Positions 17,441 to 25,507 of a DNA stretch of 57,761 nucleotides are shown in pieces. Below the pieces are notes generated by a model. The model worked only from the letters and a program-made list of their open reading frames with translations, had not been told where the DNA came from and made no database searches. The stretch spans positions 1 through 57,761 of the forward strand of contig NZ_SDGZ01000016.1 in NCBI RefSeq assembly GCF_008107635.1. Direction: 5' to 3'. The DNA comes from Weissella muntiaci (GTDB lineage: Bacteria > Bacillota > Bacilli > Lactobacillales > Lactobacillaceae). Each line of letters starts with the position of its first letter. The first letter of the stretch is position 1. The position numbers and the translations under genes were made by a program.

Positions 17441-19294
17441 ATGGACAATTTAGAAACAATGAAAGCGCGACAAAGCCATATTCGCAATTTCAGCATTGTT
17501 GCGCATATCGATCATGGTAAGTCGACCATTTCCGATCGGATTTTAGAAGCAACCCATACGGTGACCGAACGTGAGATGCAAGACCAACTCCTTGACACGA
17601 TGGAATTAGAACGTGAGCGTGGGATTACAATTAAGATGAATGCTGTTGAGGTACATTATCAGGCGAATGATGGAGAAACGTATATCTTTCATTTAGTTGA
17701 TACACCTGGACACGTCGATTTTTCTTATGAAGTATCACGTTCTTTGGCAGCGGCCGACGGAGCAATCTTAGTGGTAGATGCTGCGCAAGGTGTTGAAGCT
17801 CAAACTTTAGCTAATGTTTATTTAGCAATTGAGAATGATCTAGAAGTGCTTCCAGTTATCAATAAAATTGATTTACCGGCCGCAGATCCTGAAGCGGTTC
17901 GGACTGAGATTGAAGATGTGATTGGGATTGACGCTAGCGAAGCAGTAATGGCATCTGCTAAAAAGGGAATTGGAATTCCAGAACTGCTCGAGCAGATTGT
18001 TGCGAAGATTCCTGCGCCAGAAGGTGACCTTGAGGCACCGTTGCAAGCATTAATCTTTGACTCGGCCTATGACTCATATCGAGGTGTTATCCTGACAGTC
18101 CGGGTTAAGCATGGAATTGTTAAACCAGGGGATAAAATTCGTTTTATGAACTCTGGAGCAGAGTATGAAGTTACAGAAGTTGGGGTGAATTCACCACATG
18201 CCATTAAGCGGGATTATTTGATGGCAGGTGATATTGGCTATATTGCAGCTTCGATTAAGAATATTCGTGATGCGCGTCCGGGTGACACAATTACCAATGT
18301 GCAACGTCCGGCGGCAGAACCGCTGCCAGGTTATCAACCAATGACCCCGATGGTGTATTCTGGATTATATCCAACTGATAATTCAAAGTATAACGATTTA
18401 CGCGAGGCGCTTGAAAAGCTGCAGTTAAACGATGCTAGTCTTGAGTTTGAACCGGAAACGTCGCAAGCATTGGGCTTTGGGTTCCGAACTGGTTTCTTAG
18501 GCTTGTTGCACATGGATGTTATCCAAGAGCGGCTTGAGCGTGAGTTTGATATGGAACTGATTACTACGGCGCCGTCAGTTACCTATCATGCATATCAAGC
18601 AGAGGATGAAATGATTGAGGTTGCTAACCCATCAGAAATGCCGGATGCAGGTCAAATCAAGTGGATTGAAGAACCATATGTGCACGCGCAAATTATTGTA
18701 CCCAATGATTATGTTGGGGCGGTTATGGAGCTGGCACAGCGCAAACGTGGCGAATTTGATACGATGGATTATTTGGATGCCAACCGAGTCAACGTAAAAT
18801 ATCATATGCCATTGTCTGAAATTATCTTTGATTTCTTCGATAAGCTAAAATCGTCTACTCGCGGTTATGCCTCATTGGACTATGAAGTTGAAGGCTATCG
18901 TAAGTCGGACTTGATTAAGATTGATGTCTTATTAAACGGGGACAAGGTTGATGCGTTGAGCTTTATCGTGCATAAAGACTTTGCACAGGAACGTGGAAGA
19001 ATTATCACGGCGAAGCTTAAACAAATTATTCCACGGCGAAACTTTGAAATTCCGGTGCAGGCAGCGATTGGTGCAAAGATTATCGCACGTTCAACAATCA
19101 AAGCCTTTCGTAAAGATGTTACATCAAAGATTCACACCGGTGATCCAGATCGACGTGCTAAATTGCTGGATAAGCAAAAGCGTGGTAAGAAGCGGATGAA
19201 GTCGGTTGGGACGGTTGATGTACCACAAGAGGCCTTCATGGCGGTCTTGCGGGCCGAGGATGATACTGAATTTGCTAAAGGCGCAAATCATTAA
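17441..19294 (+). CDS. lepA: Elongation factor 4 (LepA), ribosomal back-translocase GTPase
   Basis: A 617-residue translational GTPase of normal length. The G1 loop is AHIDHGKST (residues 21-29), the switch region has [10 protein letters not shown]3 is DTPGH, and G4 is NKIDLP. The LepA-specific C-terminal domain ends with the basic helix [22 protein letters not shown]. Ribosome binding site GAAGAGGAG precedes the ATG, and a TATAAT box (17401-17406) lies 35 bases upstream. It acts on stalled or mistranslocated ribosomes. Confidence 0.97.
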   Translation: MDNLETMKARQSHIRNFSIVAHIDHGKSTISDRILEATHTVTEREMQDQLLDTMELERERGITIKMNAVEVHYQANDGETYIFHLVDTPGHVDFSYEVSRSLAAADGAILVVDAAQGVEAQTLANVYLAIENDLEVLPVINKIDLPAADPEAVRTEIEDVIGIDASEAVMASAKKGIGIPELLEQIVAKIPAPEGDLEAPLQALIFDSAYDSYRGVILTVRVKHGIVKPGDKIRFMNSGAEYEVTEVGVNSPHAIKRDYLMAGDIGYIAASIKNIRDARPGDTITNVQRPAAEPLPGYQPMTPMVYSGLYPTDNSKYNDLREALEKLQLNDASLEFEPETSQALGFGFRTGFLGLLHMDVIQERLEREFDMELITTAPSVTYHAYQAEDEMIEVANPSEMPDAGQIKWIEEPYVHAQIIVPNDYVGAVMELAQRKRGEFDTMDYLDANRVNVKYHMPLSEIIFDFFDKLKSSTRGYASLDYEVEGYRKSDLIKIDVLLNGDKVDALSFIVHKDFAQERGRIITAKLKQIIPRRNFEIPVQAAIGAKIIARSTIKAFRKDVTSKIHTGDPDRRAKLLDKQKRGKKRMKSVGTVDVPQEAFMAVLRAEDDTEFAKGANH

Positions 19295-19390
19295 TTACAG
19301 ACTATTAAAAAAAGCCTTAATATGGTAACATAATAAGGTTAAATAAACTGACTCTGGTCCACAGAGGCCAGGGCGCTAAGGAGATCTAAA

Positions 19391-19633
19391 ATGCAAAAAG
19401 ATATGCATCCTGATTACCACCAAGTGGTATTCGTTGATTCAACAACTGGTTTTAAGTTCTTGTCAGGTTCAACTCGTACTTCAAACGAGACAGTTGAATT
19501 TGAAGGTGAGACTTATCCAATGATCCGTGTTGAAATCACTTCAGACTCACACCCATTCTACACTGGTAAGCAAAAGTTTACTCAAGCAGATGGTGCGGTT
19601 GACAAGTTTAACAAGAAGTATGGTTTAAAGTAA
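19391..19633 (+). CDS. rpmE2: 50S ribosomal protein L31, type B
   Basis: An 80-residue L31 starting [20 protein letters not shown]. It lacks the CxxC zinc pairs of the type A form, so it is the zinc-independent type B paralogue. The C-terminus [19 protein letters not shown] is typical. The AAGGAG site precedes the ATG. The leader has a small hairpin (CTGG/CCAG at 19354-19371) that could be part of an autoregulatory leader, but I cannot match it to a known one. The prophage begins just after its terminator. Confidence 0.96.
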   Translation: MQKDMHPDYHQVVFVDSTTGFKFLSGSTRTSNETVEFEGETYPMIRVEITSDSHPFYTGKQKFTQADGAVDKFNKKYGLK

Positions 19634-19645
19634 ACCTAATTCTAT

Positions 19646-19693
19646 CAAAACCCTTATGTATTGGCGATTACGTTGATATATAAGGGTTTTTGT
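19646..19693 (+). terminator. Terminator of rpmE2, at the left prophage border
   Basis: AAAACCCTTATGTAT pairs with ATATATAAGGGTTTT (one G-U pair) and ends in a T-rich tract. The insertion point of the phage probably lies in or just after this hairpin, because the integrase and its arm-type sites begin within 120 bases. Confidence 0.88.
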
Positions 19694-19819
19694 TTGTTTT
19701 TATACCACCTAATGCGACTATAAAATAACTAGTTAAACTTAATATATTTGCACCGATTTGCACCAGAAAAAAAGTTTTGCACCAAATTTGCACCAGTTTG
19801 CACCGCTATATATCAACGT
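19670..19819. repeat. 13-bp perfect inverted repeat flanking the arm-type sites
   Basis: ACGTTGATATATA at 19670-19682 (inside the rpmE2 terminator) and TATATATCAACGT at 19807-19819 (covering the integrase stop codon) are exact complements. They bracket the TTTGCACC repeats. A role as core-type integrase sites or as part of the att core is possible. Confidence 0.6.
19747..19804. repeat. Five direct repeats of TTTGCACC: integrase arm-type sites at attL
   Basis: TTTGCACC occurs at 19747, 19757, 19776, 19787 and 19797, with spacings of 10, 19, 11 and 10 bases, close to whole helical turns. They lie immediately next to the integrase gene and the host border. This is the arrangement of arm-type binding sites for a tyrosine integrase with an N-terminal arm-binding domain. 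Confidence 0.8.
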
Positions 19820-20886
19820 TTATCAAACAAATTGATTGCCTTATTTGCCTCAGATTCACGTGTTTGTTGTAATAAATGGAAATAAGTGTTCTGAGTAATT
19901 GTGATATTTGAATGACCTAATCTTTCACTTACATAAGCAACGTCTATGTTGTGGTTAATTAGATAGCTTGCATGAGTGTGCCTTAGTCCGTGTAGAGTGA
20001 TTTGTTTTGCGTCGATCTTTGTCAATAACTTTTTTAATCTACGCAGAATATTAGACTGGTCTGTTGTTTCGCCAAAGAAATGTTCATCAAGGTTGGGGTA
20101 GTTAGCTTCGATTCTTTGCAATTGCGTAAACCATCGCTCAGGCATTGAGATGGTCCGGATAGAAGAACGAGTCTTTGGTTGTGTATATTGATGGGGTGCA
20201 ATATTTGTTTTTGTCTTATTAATACGCAAGGTCTTATCAGCTTTATTGATGTCTTTAAATGTCAGTGCAAGGATTTCGCCAGCTCGTGCGCCAGATAAGG
20301 CAAGGGTATAGATGACAAAGTGATAGAGATCGGGTATATCTTCGGTTTCAATGAAGTTTAAAAGGTTGTTTAAATCTTCTTCTTCTAAGAATTTCAGACT
20401 AGCATTCTTGCTTGAAGCGCCATTTATCTTAATCTTGTATGTTGGATCGGTACGGATTAGTCCGGTATTAAACGCTTCTTTTAGCGGCATACCGATTCTA
20501 AGTGCAACTTGCTTGGTTGTACTTGCCTTGTGGTTAAATCCGTATTCATCAATGACTTGCTGAAGTCTGTTACGATCCATTTGTTCTAATGTAATGCCCT
20601 CTAGGTGCTCATGTACATATTGCTGGGTCCATTTATGATTAACAATAGTTTGAGGCTTTAGACCATAGCTTAGGTGCGTTGCAAGCCACTTGTCATAATA
20701 GTCAACAAACAACATTTCTGAAGCGTCAGGAGTGTATCCATCTGCTAGTTTAGTAACCATTTGAGCTTCATATTGTTGTGCACTCTTTTTGGTAAGGAAG
20801 CCACGCTTAACTTTCCTTTTGTATTTTGAACCAACCTTATAACTGATTATTGCTGTGTAGGTTTTACCTTCTTGTTTAATTGACAT
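19813..20886 (-). CDS. Phage tyrosine integrase
   Basis: A 357-residue site-specific recombinase. The N-terminal 50 residues, basic and with the pattern ISYKVGSKYKRKVKRGFLTKK, form an arm-binding domain; a SAM-like core-binding domain follows at about 55-150. Catalytic residues are Arg201 (SGARAGEILAL), His299 and Arg302 (LHGLRHTHASYL), His325 (RLGHSN) and the nucleophile Tyr335 (TQNTYFHL). All are present, so it should be active. It reads toward the attL sites. Confidence 0.96.
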   Translation of the reverse strand: MSIKQEGKTYTAIISYKVGSKYKRKVKRGFLTKKSAQQYEAQMVTKLADGYTPDASEMLFVDYYDKWLATHLSYGLKPQTIVNHKWTQQYVHEHLEGITLEQMDRNRLQQVIDEYGFNHKASTTKQVALRIGMPLKEAFNTGLIRTDPTYKIKINGASSKNASLKFLEEEDLNNLLNFIETEDIPDLYHFVIYTLALSGARAGEILALTFKDINKADKTLRINKTKTNIAPHQYTQPKTRSSIRTISMPERWFTQLQRIEANYPNLDEHFFGETTDQSNILRRLKKLLTKIDAKQITLHGLRHTHASYLINHNIDVAYVSERLGHSNITITQNTYFHLLQQTRESEANKAINLFDKR

Positions 20887-20997
20887 ATAAATTAAAACTT
20901 AACCTTTCTATTATAAAATTGAGTAGTTTAAAGACATGCTCAGGTCTGCTATACTAATAAACAGAAATGAGCAGTAATGTTTGTTTTTAAAGAGGGG

Positions 20998-21041
20998 ATC
21001 CACATCACTTAGCTTGCCGGCGGGGGATGTGGATTTTTTAT
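20998..21041. repeat. Hairpin at the end of the cassette array
   Basis: ATCCACATC and GATGTGGAT form a nine-base stem enclosing a second stem around GCCGGC; a T-run follows on the plus strand. Read on the minus strand its first arm (AATCCACATCCCC, then CGCC) matches the start of the hairpin elements between the cassettes, so it looks like the terminal member of that family. It lies in the 270-base gap between the SemiSWEET-like gene and the integrase, where I see no other gene. Confidence 0.6.
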
Positions 21042-21156
21042 TTCTCGATGCTCATATTAAAGCCTTTCATAATATTGATTCTCATCGAATTATGTATGAC
21101 TATTTGAGTTGTCAAGAAGTATGAAAGTAAGCTATCAAATGTTGTTGTTGCAAAGG

Positions 21157-21429
21157 TTATATGATAGCTGTTAATGCTGCGGCAAATCCAAAGATGATAC
21201 CAGGAACGTTAGCAATGATAATAGCTCGATCTCTTGTTTTACCATCAAGTCCAAAGAGACCGTGAATAGTCCAAAAAATACAGTTTATCATAGCGACTAG
21301 AGGTTGAATTGGGTTGCTTGGTTCACCATTAAGGTTAGAAATAATTTGTGGGATGTATGAGACATACATAAGTACTGACATAATAGAAGCGATACTAGCG
21401 ATAATTCTTAATGATTTTTTTGTATCCAT
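21157..21429 (-). CDS. SemiSWEET-like sugar transporter (PQ-loop family)
   Basis: A 90-residue membrane protein with three hydrophobic helices (about 8-30, 44-60 and 68-88), the size of a bacterial SemiSWEET half-transporter, which dimerises to move sugars such as sucrose or glucose. The PQ motif is Pro27-Gln28 in MYVSYIPQIISNL; NCIFWTIHG in helix 2 and IIANVPGIIFG in helix 3 (Asn74, Pro76) match conserved substrate-pocket positions. The ribosome binding site AAGGAG is present and the 30-bp array repeat lies just upstream. A sugar carrier in a prophage lysogeny region is unusual. Substrate cannot be read. Confidence 0.82.
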   Translation of the reverse strand: MDTKKSLRIIASIASIMSVLMYVSYIPQIISNLNGEPSNPIQPLVAMINCIFWTIHGLFGLDGKTRDRAIIIANVPGIIFGFAAALTAII

Positions 21430-21446
21430 TTTTCTCCTTAGATTTG

Positions 21447-21476
21447 AAGCTTTTAACGTGGATCATGTTTGCACGT
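21447..21476 (-). repeat. Array repeat, copy A (before the SemiSWEET-like gene)
   Basis: One of seven 30-bp copies. Read on the gene strand it is ACGTG-N11-CACGT followed by TAAAAGCTT, ending about 18 bases before the start codon of the next gene. The ACGTG/CACGT arms can pair. This copy lacks the upstream GC hairpin. Confidence 0.9.
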
Positions 21477-21486
21477 GATTACAGTG

Positions 21487-21783
21487 TTAAATTAACTTTT
21501 TAATTGATATATGGTTTTGCTTTTGCATAATTAGTTCGCGAGTTATTTCTTTTTTTAAAGCCTCAGAGTAATTGAATCTAACTGATCCAATCTCTATGTA
21601 CGAAGAGCGGCTGCTCATGTAAAAAAGTATGATTGAGATGATAAAAAGCAAGATCATTAAATAGGCCGACGATAGGGTGAGAAGGGGGTAAGTTGCCATA
21701 CTTTCATATATTAGAATCGATGACATGCCTGAAATATCAGCAATGACTATACAAATATAACCGTAGATGCTCCATTTGCTCAT
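21487..21783 (-). CDS. Small membrane protein, A-[DN]-I-x-G family
   Basis: A 98-residue protein with two membrane helices: the first carries IVIADISGMSSILIY, the second LMILLFIISIILFYM, followed by a charged cytoplasmic tail. The start MSKWSI-Y-GYI is nearly identical to that of the gene at 22388-22612, including the surrounding DNA, so they are duplicates. Ribosome binding site GAGGA. Function unknown; size, membrane location and position between integrase and repressor resemble superinfection-exclusion proteins such as Sie2009 of lactococcal phages. Confidence 0.75.
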   Translation of the reverse strand: MSKWSIYGYICIVIADISGMSSILIYESMATYPLLTLSSAYLMILLFIISIILFYMSSRSSYIEIGSVRFNYSEALKKEITRELIMQKQNHISIKKLI

Positions 21784-21812
21784 GATAAATTCCTCATATT
21801 TTGGGTGGGGGT

Positions 21813-21842
21813 AAGCTTTTAACGTGGATTATGTTTGCACGT
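21813..21842 (-). repeat. Array repeat, copy B
   Basis: A 30-bp copy with one change in the central part (GATT in place of GATC on the plus strand), 30 bases before the start of the 98-residue membrane protein gene. No GC hairpin upstream. Confidence 0.88.
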
Positions 21843-21857
21843 GAAGCGCATAGTTAA

Positions 21858-22127
21858 TTAAATGATCTCATCATCAGTCATGTGTTTCTGTTTCCTTTTT
21901 TGATGGAAATTAAATAACAGTTTCTCTTCAGATCGAATTTCTTTGTCCAATTGTAAAATTCTGAATAAAAAGCATATAAAACTGGCAATTAAAAAAATAG
22001 AACTAATAATAAACGTCTGAGCAATCGTTTTAGTCCAAAGAGTTTCTCCTGAAAGGATTATAGTAGCGGTACCAAAGATATCGGCAATTGTAGCATTAGC
22101 CCAACCGCAATAAGTTAAAAGTGTCAT
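21858..22127 (-). CDS. Small membrane protein, A-[DN]-I-x-G family
   Basis: An 89-residue protein with two membrane helices and a highly charged tail (KRKQKHMTDDEII). The first helix holds NATIADIFGTATIIL, sharing the ADI-x-G motif with its neighbours. Ribosome binding site AAAAAGGAG. It is the third gene of a three-gene unit behind a single array repeat. Function unknown. Confidence 0.72.
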   Translation of the reverse strand: MTLLTYCGWANATIADIFGTATIILSGETLWTKTIAQTFIISSIFLIASFICFLFRILQLDKEIRSEEKLLFNFHQKRKQKHMTDDEII

Positions 22128-22171
22128 AACTGATTCTCCTTTTTAATAGGGGGGATCGTAGTTTAAAGAAT

Positions 22172-22372
22172 TTACTTTATGTTGTGACCTTGCTTCTTTT
22201 CGGAATAACAATAATCGAGATATTCCTGTTCAAAGTACCCAATACGTAACTGTTTAAATCTTAGATGGGCAAAGAAGGTGCCTACACCGCATATGTCAGC
22301 CAAAATAAAGCAAGTCCAGCTTGAAGTTATAGTCCAAACAAATCTCCGATGATCGTCTATTCTTGTTAACAT
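22172..22372 (-). CDS. Small membrane protein, A-[DN]-I-x-G family
   Basis: A 66-residue protein with one or two membrane helices around TSSWTCFILADICGVGTFF and a charged, Tyr-rich C-terminus. It shares the ADI-x-G motif with the adjacent genes. AGGAGG precedes the ATG, and it follows the upstream gene by 15 bases, so the two are co-translated or closely coupled. Function unknown. Confidence 0.72.
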   Translation of the reverse strand: MLTRIDDHRRFVWTITSSWTCFILADICGVGTFFAHLRFKQLRIGYFEQEYLDYCYSEKKQGHNIK

Positions 22373-22387
22373 TTCTTCCTCCTAATA

Positions 22388-22612
22388 TTATAACTTAGAA
22401 TCCTGTCCTTCTGAGTCTGTGTAGTCAATGTAGTAATGTACATTGTTGAAAACAAATAGAAATCCAGCAAGTATCAGTAAGATAATCATTATGCCTATTA
22501 ATAATATTGGTGTATCTACACTTTTGCTGAAGTCAGGTGTAAAGAGTGAAAGTAACCCAGAAATATTGGCAAGGACTACGAGAATGTAGCCTGCTATACT
22601 CCATTTGCTCAT
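22388..22612 (-). CDS. Small membrane protein, A-[DN]-I-x-G family
   Basis: A 74-residue protein with two membrane helices; the first has LVVLANISGLLSLF, the second LLIGIMIILLILAGFLFVF, and an acidic tail follows. The first 20 residues and the DNA before them match the gene at 21487-21783, showing duplication inside the array. It is the first of three genes behind one array repeat. Function unknown. Confidence 0.75.
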   Translation of the reverse strand: MSKWSIAGYILVVLANISGLLSLFTPDFSKSVDTPILLIGIMIILLILAGFLFVFNNVHYYIDYTDSEGQDSKL

Positions 22613-22641
22613 GATTAAATGCCTCGAAAAAATTAGAATAA

Positions 22642-22671
22642 AAGCTTTTAACGTGAATCATGTTTGCACGT
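22642..22671 (-). repeat. Array repeat, copy C, with upstream GC hairpin
   Basis: A 30-bp copy (GAATC variant) preceding the three-gene unit. On the gene strand a hairpin (22678-22702; ATTCC pairing with GGAAT around an inner CGCC/GGCG stem) comes immediately before it. Confidence 0.9.
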
Positions 22672-22728
22672 ATATGTATTCCACGCCATAGGGCGAGGGA
22701 ATGTGTTTTTTATAAATAGAAAGAAATA

Positions 22729-23991
22729 TTACACAATGAGTTGCCCATTACTTTGAACCTCTGAGCGGCTGAGGAGTTCCCAAACCAAATAAAGCATTAT
22801 AATAATGAACCAATATGGATTAAATAAGGCTTTAGGTACAAAATGGAAAGATTCCCAGAGTAAGAAATTTAGGGAAACAAAAAGAATAAAATATTTTTTT
22901 ATAGGCATAATCGAAAATGCTAAAAATGAGAAAACAGCTGCCAACGAAAAATAGTTTTCATGCTGTCCTGGTAAAAAGAACCAAAATATTATTGGAGATA
23001 TTATAGTTAGATCTATGGCCGATAAAGTGAGGTTCTTTATTGAGTTGGTTTGGAATAAGAGAAAAATCGTAAGAAAGATAAGTATTATCATCAATAAGAA
23101 ACTGATTGTCTGAAAATTGCTGACATTATCTGGTACAATCGCAGGAAAATTAACAAAGGGTTGTTTGCCATCAACAATACTTAGAAAGCCATTACCGGCA
23201 CCAATTGTACTAGATGTTCTTTGTAATAATGTTCCAAAGGAGCTTTCCCAAAGGCTAAGTCCTGCAAAATATCCTGGTAGAGACGCGAATACAAGACCGA
23301 TAAACGAGAATAATGGTGATAGTTTATCAATGATCGAACTCTTCTTGAATGTATAGAGGTAGTAGAAAATGTATAGAGGTGCGATATATAAAGCCATTGC
23401 TTTAAAGTATATCGCTACTCCAAATAGGAACCATGACAGGATATGTTTCTCCTTAAGAAACAATAATAAGGATAGTAGAATAAGTGAAATGTATGAACTA
23501 TCAGGCAAGTTAGTTTTTAGAATATCTCCCAGAAAAGGAGGAGTGAACATTATTAGACTTGCAGCAAGTGTTGCATTCCAGTTGGAATCATTTTTCTGAA
23601 AGTGTTTGACAATTAAGTATGCAAAAAGTGAAGAAGATAGTGTAAATATTGCACCAAGATATTTTATAGATGCAGCTACACTAAGAATGTGAGGGAAAAG
23701 ACCTACTTTAGAGAATAAAACTATTATGAAATACCATATTGAAGTATAGTCAGCATAGTGTCTGTGTCCATCTAATATTGAATATAATTGTGAATTAATG
23801 CTGGCAATTCCATGGAATCCATGCACGTTCAGATAGTTCCACCAAGAAACTTGATATAAGTTTATATCGTTCGTAAAATGCTTTGGATAAAGATCTAGTT
23901 GAGAAAAAAATAGAATTAACCAAATAGTCAAAAATATGAGATATAGCATTAATTTATTGCTTAGCCGATGTTTGATTGGAGATTGAAACAT
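22729..23991 (-). CDS. GT-C-like integral membrane glycosyltransferase
   Basis: A 420-residue protein with about 10-12 membrane helices. The first loop holds FTNDINLYQVSWWNYLNVHG and later HRHYADYTSIWYFI, the D...Y..W...L...G and D-Y pattern of Gpi18-related mannosyltransferases and other GT-C enzymes that use polyprenyl-phosphate sugars. Such enzymes in prophages usually alter surface glycans, which blocks adsorption of related phages. The start at 23991 has a weak ribosome binding site. It is AT-richer than the late genes. Family assignment is by pattern, so moderate. Confidence 0.68.
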   Translation of the reverse strand: MFQSPIKHRLSNKLMLYLIFLTIWLILFFSQLDLYPKHFTNDINLYQVSWWNYLNVHGFHGIASINSQLYSILDGHRHYADYTSIWYFIIVLFSKVGLFPHILSVAASIKYLGAIFTLSSSLFAYLIVKHFQKNDSNWNATLAASLIMFTPPFLGDILKTNLPDSSYISLILLSLLLFLKEKHILSWFLFGVAIYFKAMALYIAPLYIFYYLYTFKKSSIIDKLSPLFSFIGLVFASLPGYFAGLSLWESSFGTLLQRTSSTIGAGNGFLSIVDGKQPFVNFPAIVPDNVSNFQTISFLLMIILIFLTIFLLFQTNSIKNLTLSAIDLTIISPIIFWFFLPGQHENYFSLAAVFSFLAFSIMPIKKYFILFVSLNFLLWESFHFVPKALFNPYWFIIIMLYLVWELLSRSEVQSNGQLIV

Positions 23992-24011
23992 ACCCAGTAG
24001 TACCCACTCTT

Positions 24012-24041
24012 AAGCTTTTAACGTGAATCATGTTTGCACGT
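24012..24041 (-). repeat. Array repeat, copy D, with upstream GC hairpin
   Basis: A 30-bp copy (GAATC variant) 20 bases before the glycosyltransferase-like gene. The hairpin CCGCC-AAGC-GGCGG (24048-24061) precedes it on the gene strand and differs in sequence from the others while keeping the stem. Confidence 0.9.
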
Positions 24042-24066
24042 ATGTATCCGCCAAGCGGCGGGAATT

Positions 24067-24411
24067 TTAATAATTATAAGAATTAAAGATCATAGAAAAA
24101 ATTGCGCCCATGAAAAGGAAGTAAAGAATGATACCAACAATCATAACGATAAATTGAACCAATCCAGCACGACCCCAAGTGGCTTGTACTTTGTTGAAAG
24201 TCTCAACGTCTTGATAATCGCCTTTTTGCCAAGCCCATTCATTACCCTTAGCACCAACAATAAAAATCCAGACGATATTAAAAATTGGGATTAGTGTCAA
24301 AAGAGGTAGGTAGGTTTTATTTCCAATACCCCAAATCCAGTTGAACATAAAAGCTCCCCAATTCCACCCCTTAACTTCTGCAGGAACCACCTTACCATTT
24401 TCTTCAATCAT
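24067..24411 (-). CDS. Small membrane protein with a W-N-W-G-A-F motif
   Basis: A 114-residue protein: a short soluble start, then the motif VKGWNWGAFMFNWIWGIGNK, a hydrophobic helix, VGAKGNEWAWQKGDY, and a final long hydrophobic segment. This pattern is found in a widespread family of small bacterial membrane proteins of unknown function. The start is ATG 24411, six bases after AGGAG; an upstream in-frame ATG has no such site. The array repeat lies 40 bases upstream. Confidence 0.75.
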   Translation of the reverse strand: MIEENGKVVPAEVKGWNWGAFMFNWIWGIGNKTYLPLLTLIPIFNIVWIFIVGAKGNEWAWQKGDYQDVETFNKVQATWGRAGLVQFIVMIVGIILYFLFMGAIFSMIFNSYNY

Positions 24412-24450
24412 AATAACTCTCCTAATGATGAACCCACTCATCATATATCT

Positions 24451-24480
24451 AAGCTTTTAGCGTGGATCATGTTTGCACGT
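24451..24480 (-). repeat. Array repeat, copy E, with upstream GC hairpin
   Basis: A 30-bp copy with one change (TTTTAGCG in place of TTTTAACG). The hairpin at 24487-24512 keeps the outer ATCCC/GGGAT stem but has inner CACC/GGTG where copies C and F have CGCC/GGCG, a compensatory change. Confidence 0.9.
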
Positions 24481-24526
24481 ATATGTATCCCGCACCCCAA
24501 GGTGAGGGGGATGTGAATTTCTTTGG

Positions 24527-25465
24527 TTAATGCGAGACTTCCCAATGGTAACCGGGAGGCAACGTACCACCTGGAGCGATGATGTGACTATGCCCTTTAC
24601 GAGTAGCCCAAGTATATCCATCCTCTATTGCCCAATGGCTACCAGTAGCAACTCCACCGCCACCGTTACCAGTGGAATTGTTGGCTTGTGTTTGGGCAGT
24701 CTGACTGGCAGCGACTTGAGCCGCCTGAGCTGCTTGTTCTGAACTTTGCGATGCTGAAATTCTTGCACTTTCCGCTATGGAGCTCGAAACTGACATTGAG
24801 CTAGACAATGATTCTGACGCCATACGGCTGCTAGCTTCTGCCTCGGAAGAAGCTTTTTCAGAAGCTTCTTTTTCTGCAGAAATCGATGAGGCTCTTGATT
24901 CACTTTCTGCGCGCTTAGAGGTAGATTTATCATTTTTCGATGAAGATATGTACGAGGTTGGTTCTTCCTTGCTCTCAGGATGCTGTGCTGCATATCCAGT
25001 TGATCCCATGACTATAAGTACTATGGAAGTAATCAACATCCATTGAGGTTTTAGCTTGTTTTTATTTTTCAAGACTAACGAATTTATAAAAAGGTATATA
25101 GTTAATACAAGTGACAGGATACCCAAAGTAATGCTGGTTCTTGCAAACGTAAAACTAGCTATCAAGCCTATAATTCCAACGAATATCCAGAACCATCGGT
25201 TATTATTATTTTGATTGTTATTATTAGAGTAATAACCCGATTGCGGATTACTTGAACGACTAGAACTGGTAGGTGTGGAATTTGAAGAATCTTTAACATA
25301 AGATATTCCCGACCCTGGAATAGACGCTGTGGTTCTAGTGCCACCATTCGCTTTCTTTGTGTATCGGAATCCTTTTCCTCCGATACTCCATCCAACACCC
25401 GATTTGCTAAGATTTATTCGGGCGCCCCCGCCCAAATTGATACTTTTCCTATACCTAAGACCCAT
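24527..25465 (-). CDS. DUF4236-domain membrane protein with Ser-rich stalk
   Basis: A 312-residue modular protein. Residues 1-58 form a DUF4236 domain (GLRYRKSINLGGGARINLSK, then GSGISYVKD). A Ser/Asn-rich linker leads to three hydrophobic segments (about 90-160). Then comes a long Ser/Ala/Glu-rich stalk (about 175-270) with coiled-coil character, a glycine spacer, and a C-terminal module HWAIEDGYTWATRKGHSHII-APGGTLPPGYHW. Start ATG 25465 follows AGGAGTAATTTA, which is fused to the array repeat. The layout suggests surface display of the last module. Function unknown. Confidence 0.75.
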   Translation of the reverse strand: MGLRYRKSINLGGGARINLSKSGVGWSIGGKGFRYTKKANGGTRTTASIPGSGISYVKDSSNSTPTSSSRSSNPQSGYYSNNNNQNNNNRWFWIFVGIIGLIASFTFARTSITLGILSLVLTIYLFINSLVLKNKNKLKPQWMLITSIVLIVMGSTGYAAQHPESKEEPTSYISSSKNDKSTSKRAESESRASSISAEKEASEKASSEAEASSRMASESLSSSMSVSSSIAESARISASQSSEQAAQAAQVAASQTAQTQANNSTGNGGGGVATGSHWAIEDGYTWATRKGHSHIIAPGGTLPPGYHWEVSH

Positions 25466-25477
25466 TAAATTACTCCT

Positions 25478-25507
25478 AAGCTTTTAACGTGGATCATGTT
25501 TGCACGT
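25478..25507 (-). repeat. Array repeat, copy F, with upstream GC hairpin
   Basis: A 30-bp copy whose 3' end runs directly into the ribosome binding site (AAGCTTAGGAG on the gene strand). The hairpin at 25514-25538 has ATCCC/GGGAT outside and CGCC/GGCG inside and starts nine bases after the stop codon of the previous gene. Confidence 0.92.

Noticed and set aside
19320-19390. Known L31 leader or riboswitch
   Set aside because: Only a small CTGG/CCAG hairpin is visible; it cannot be matched to a described leader by eye.
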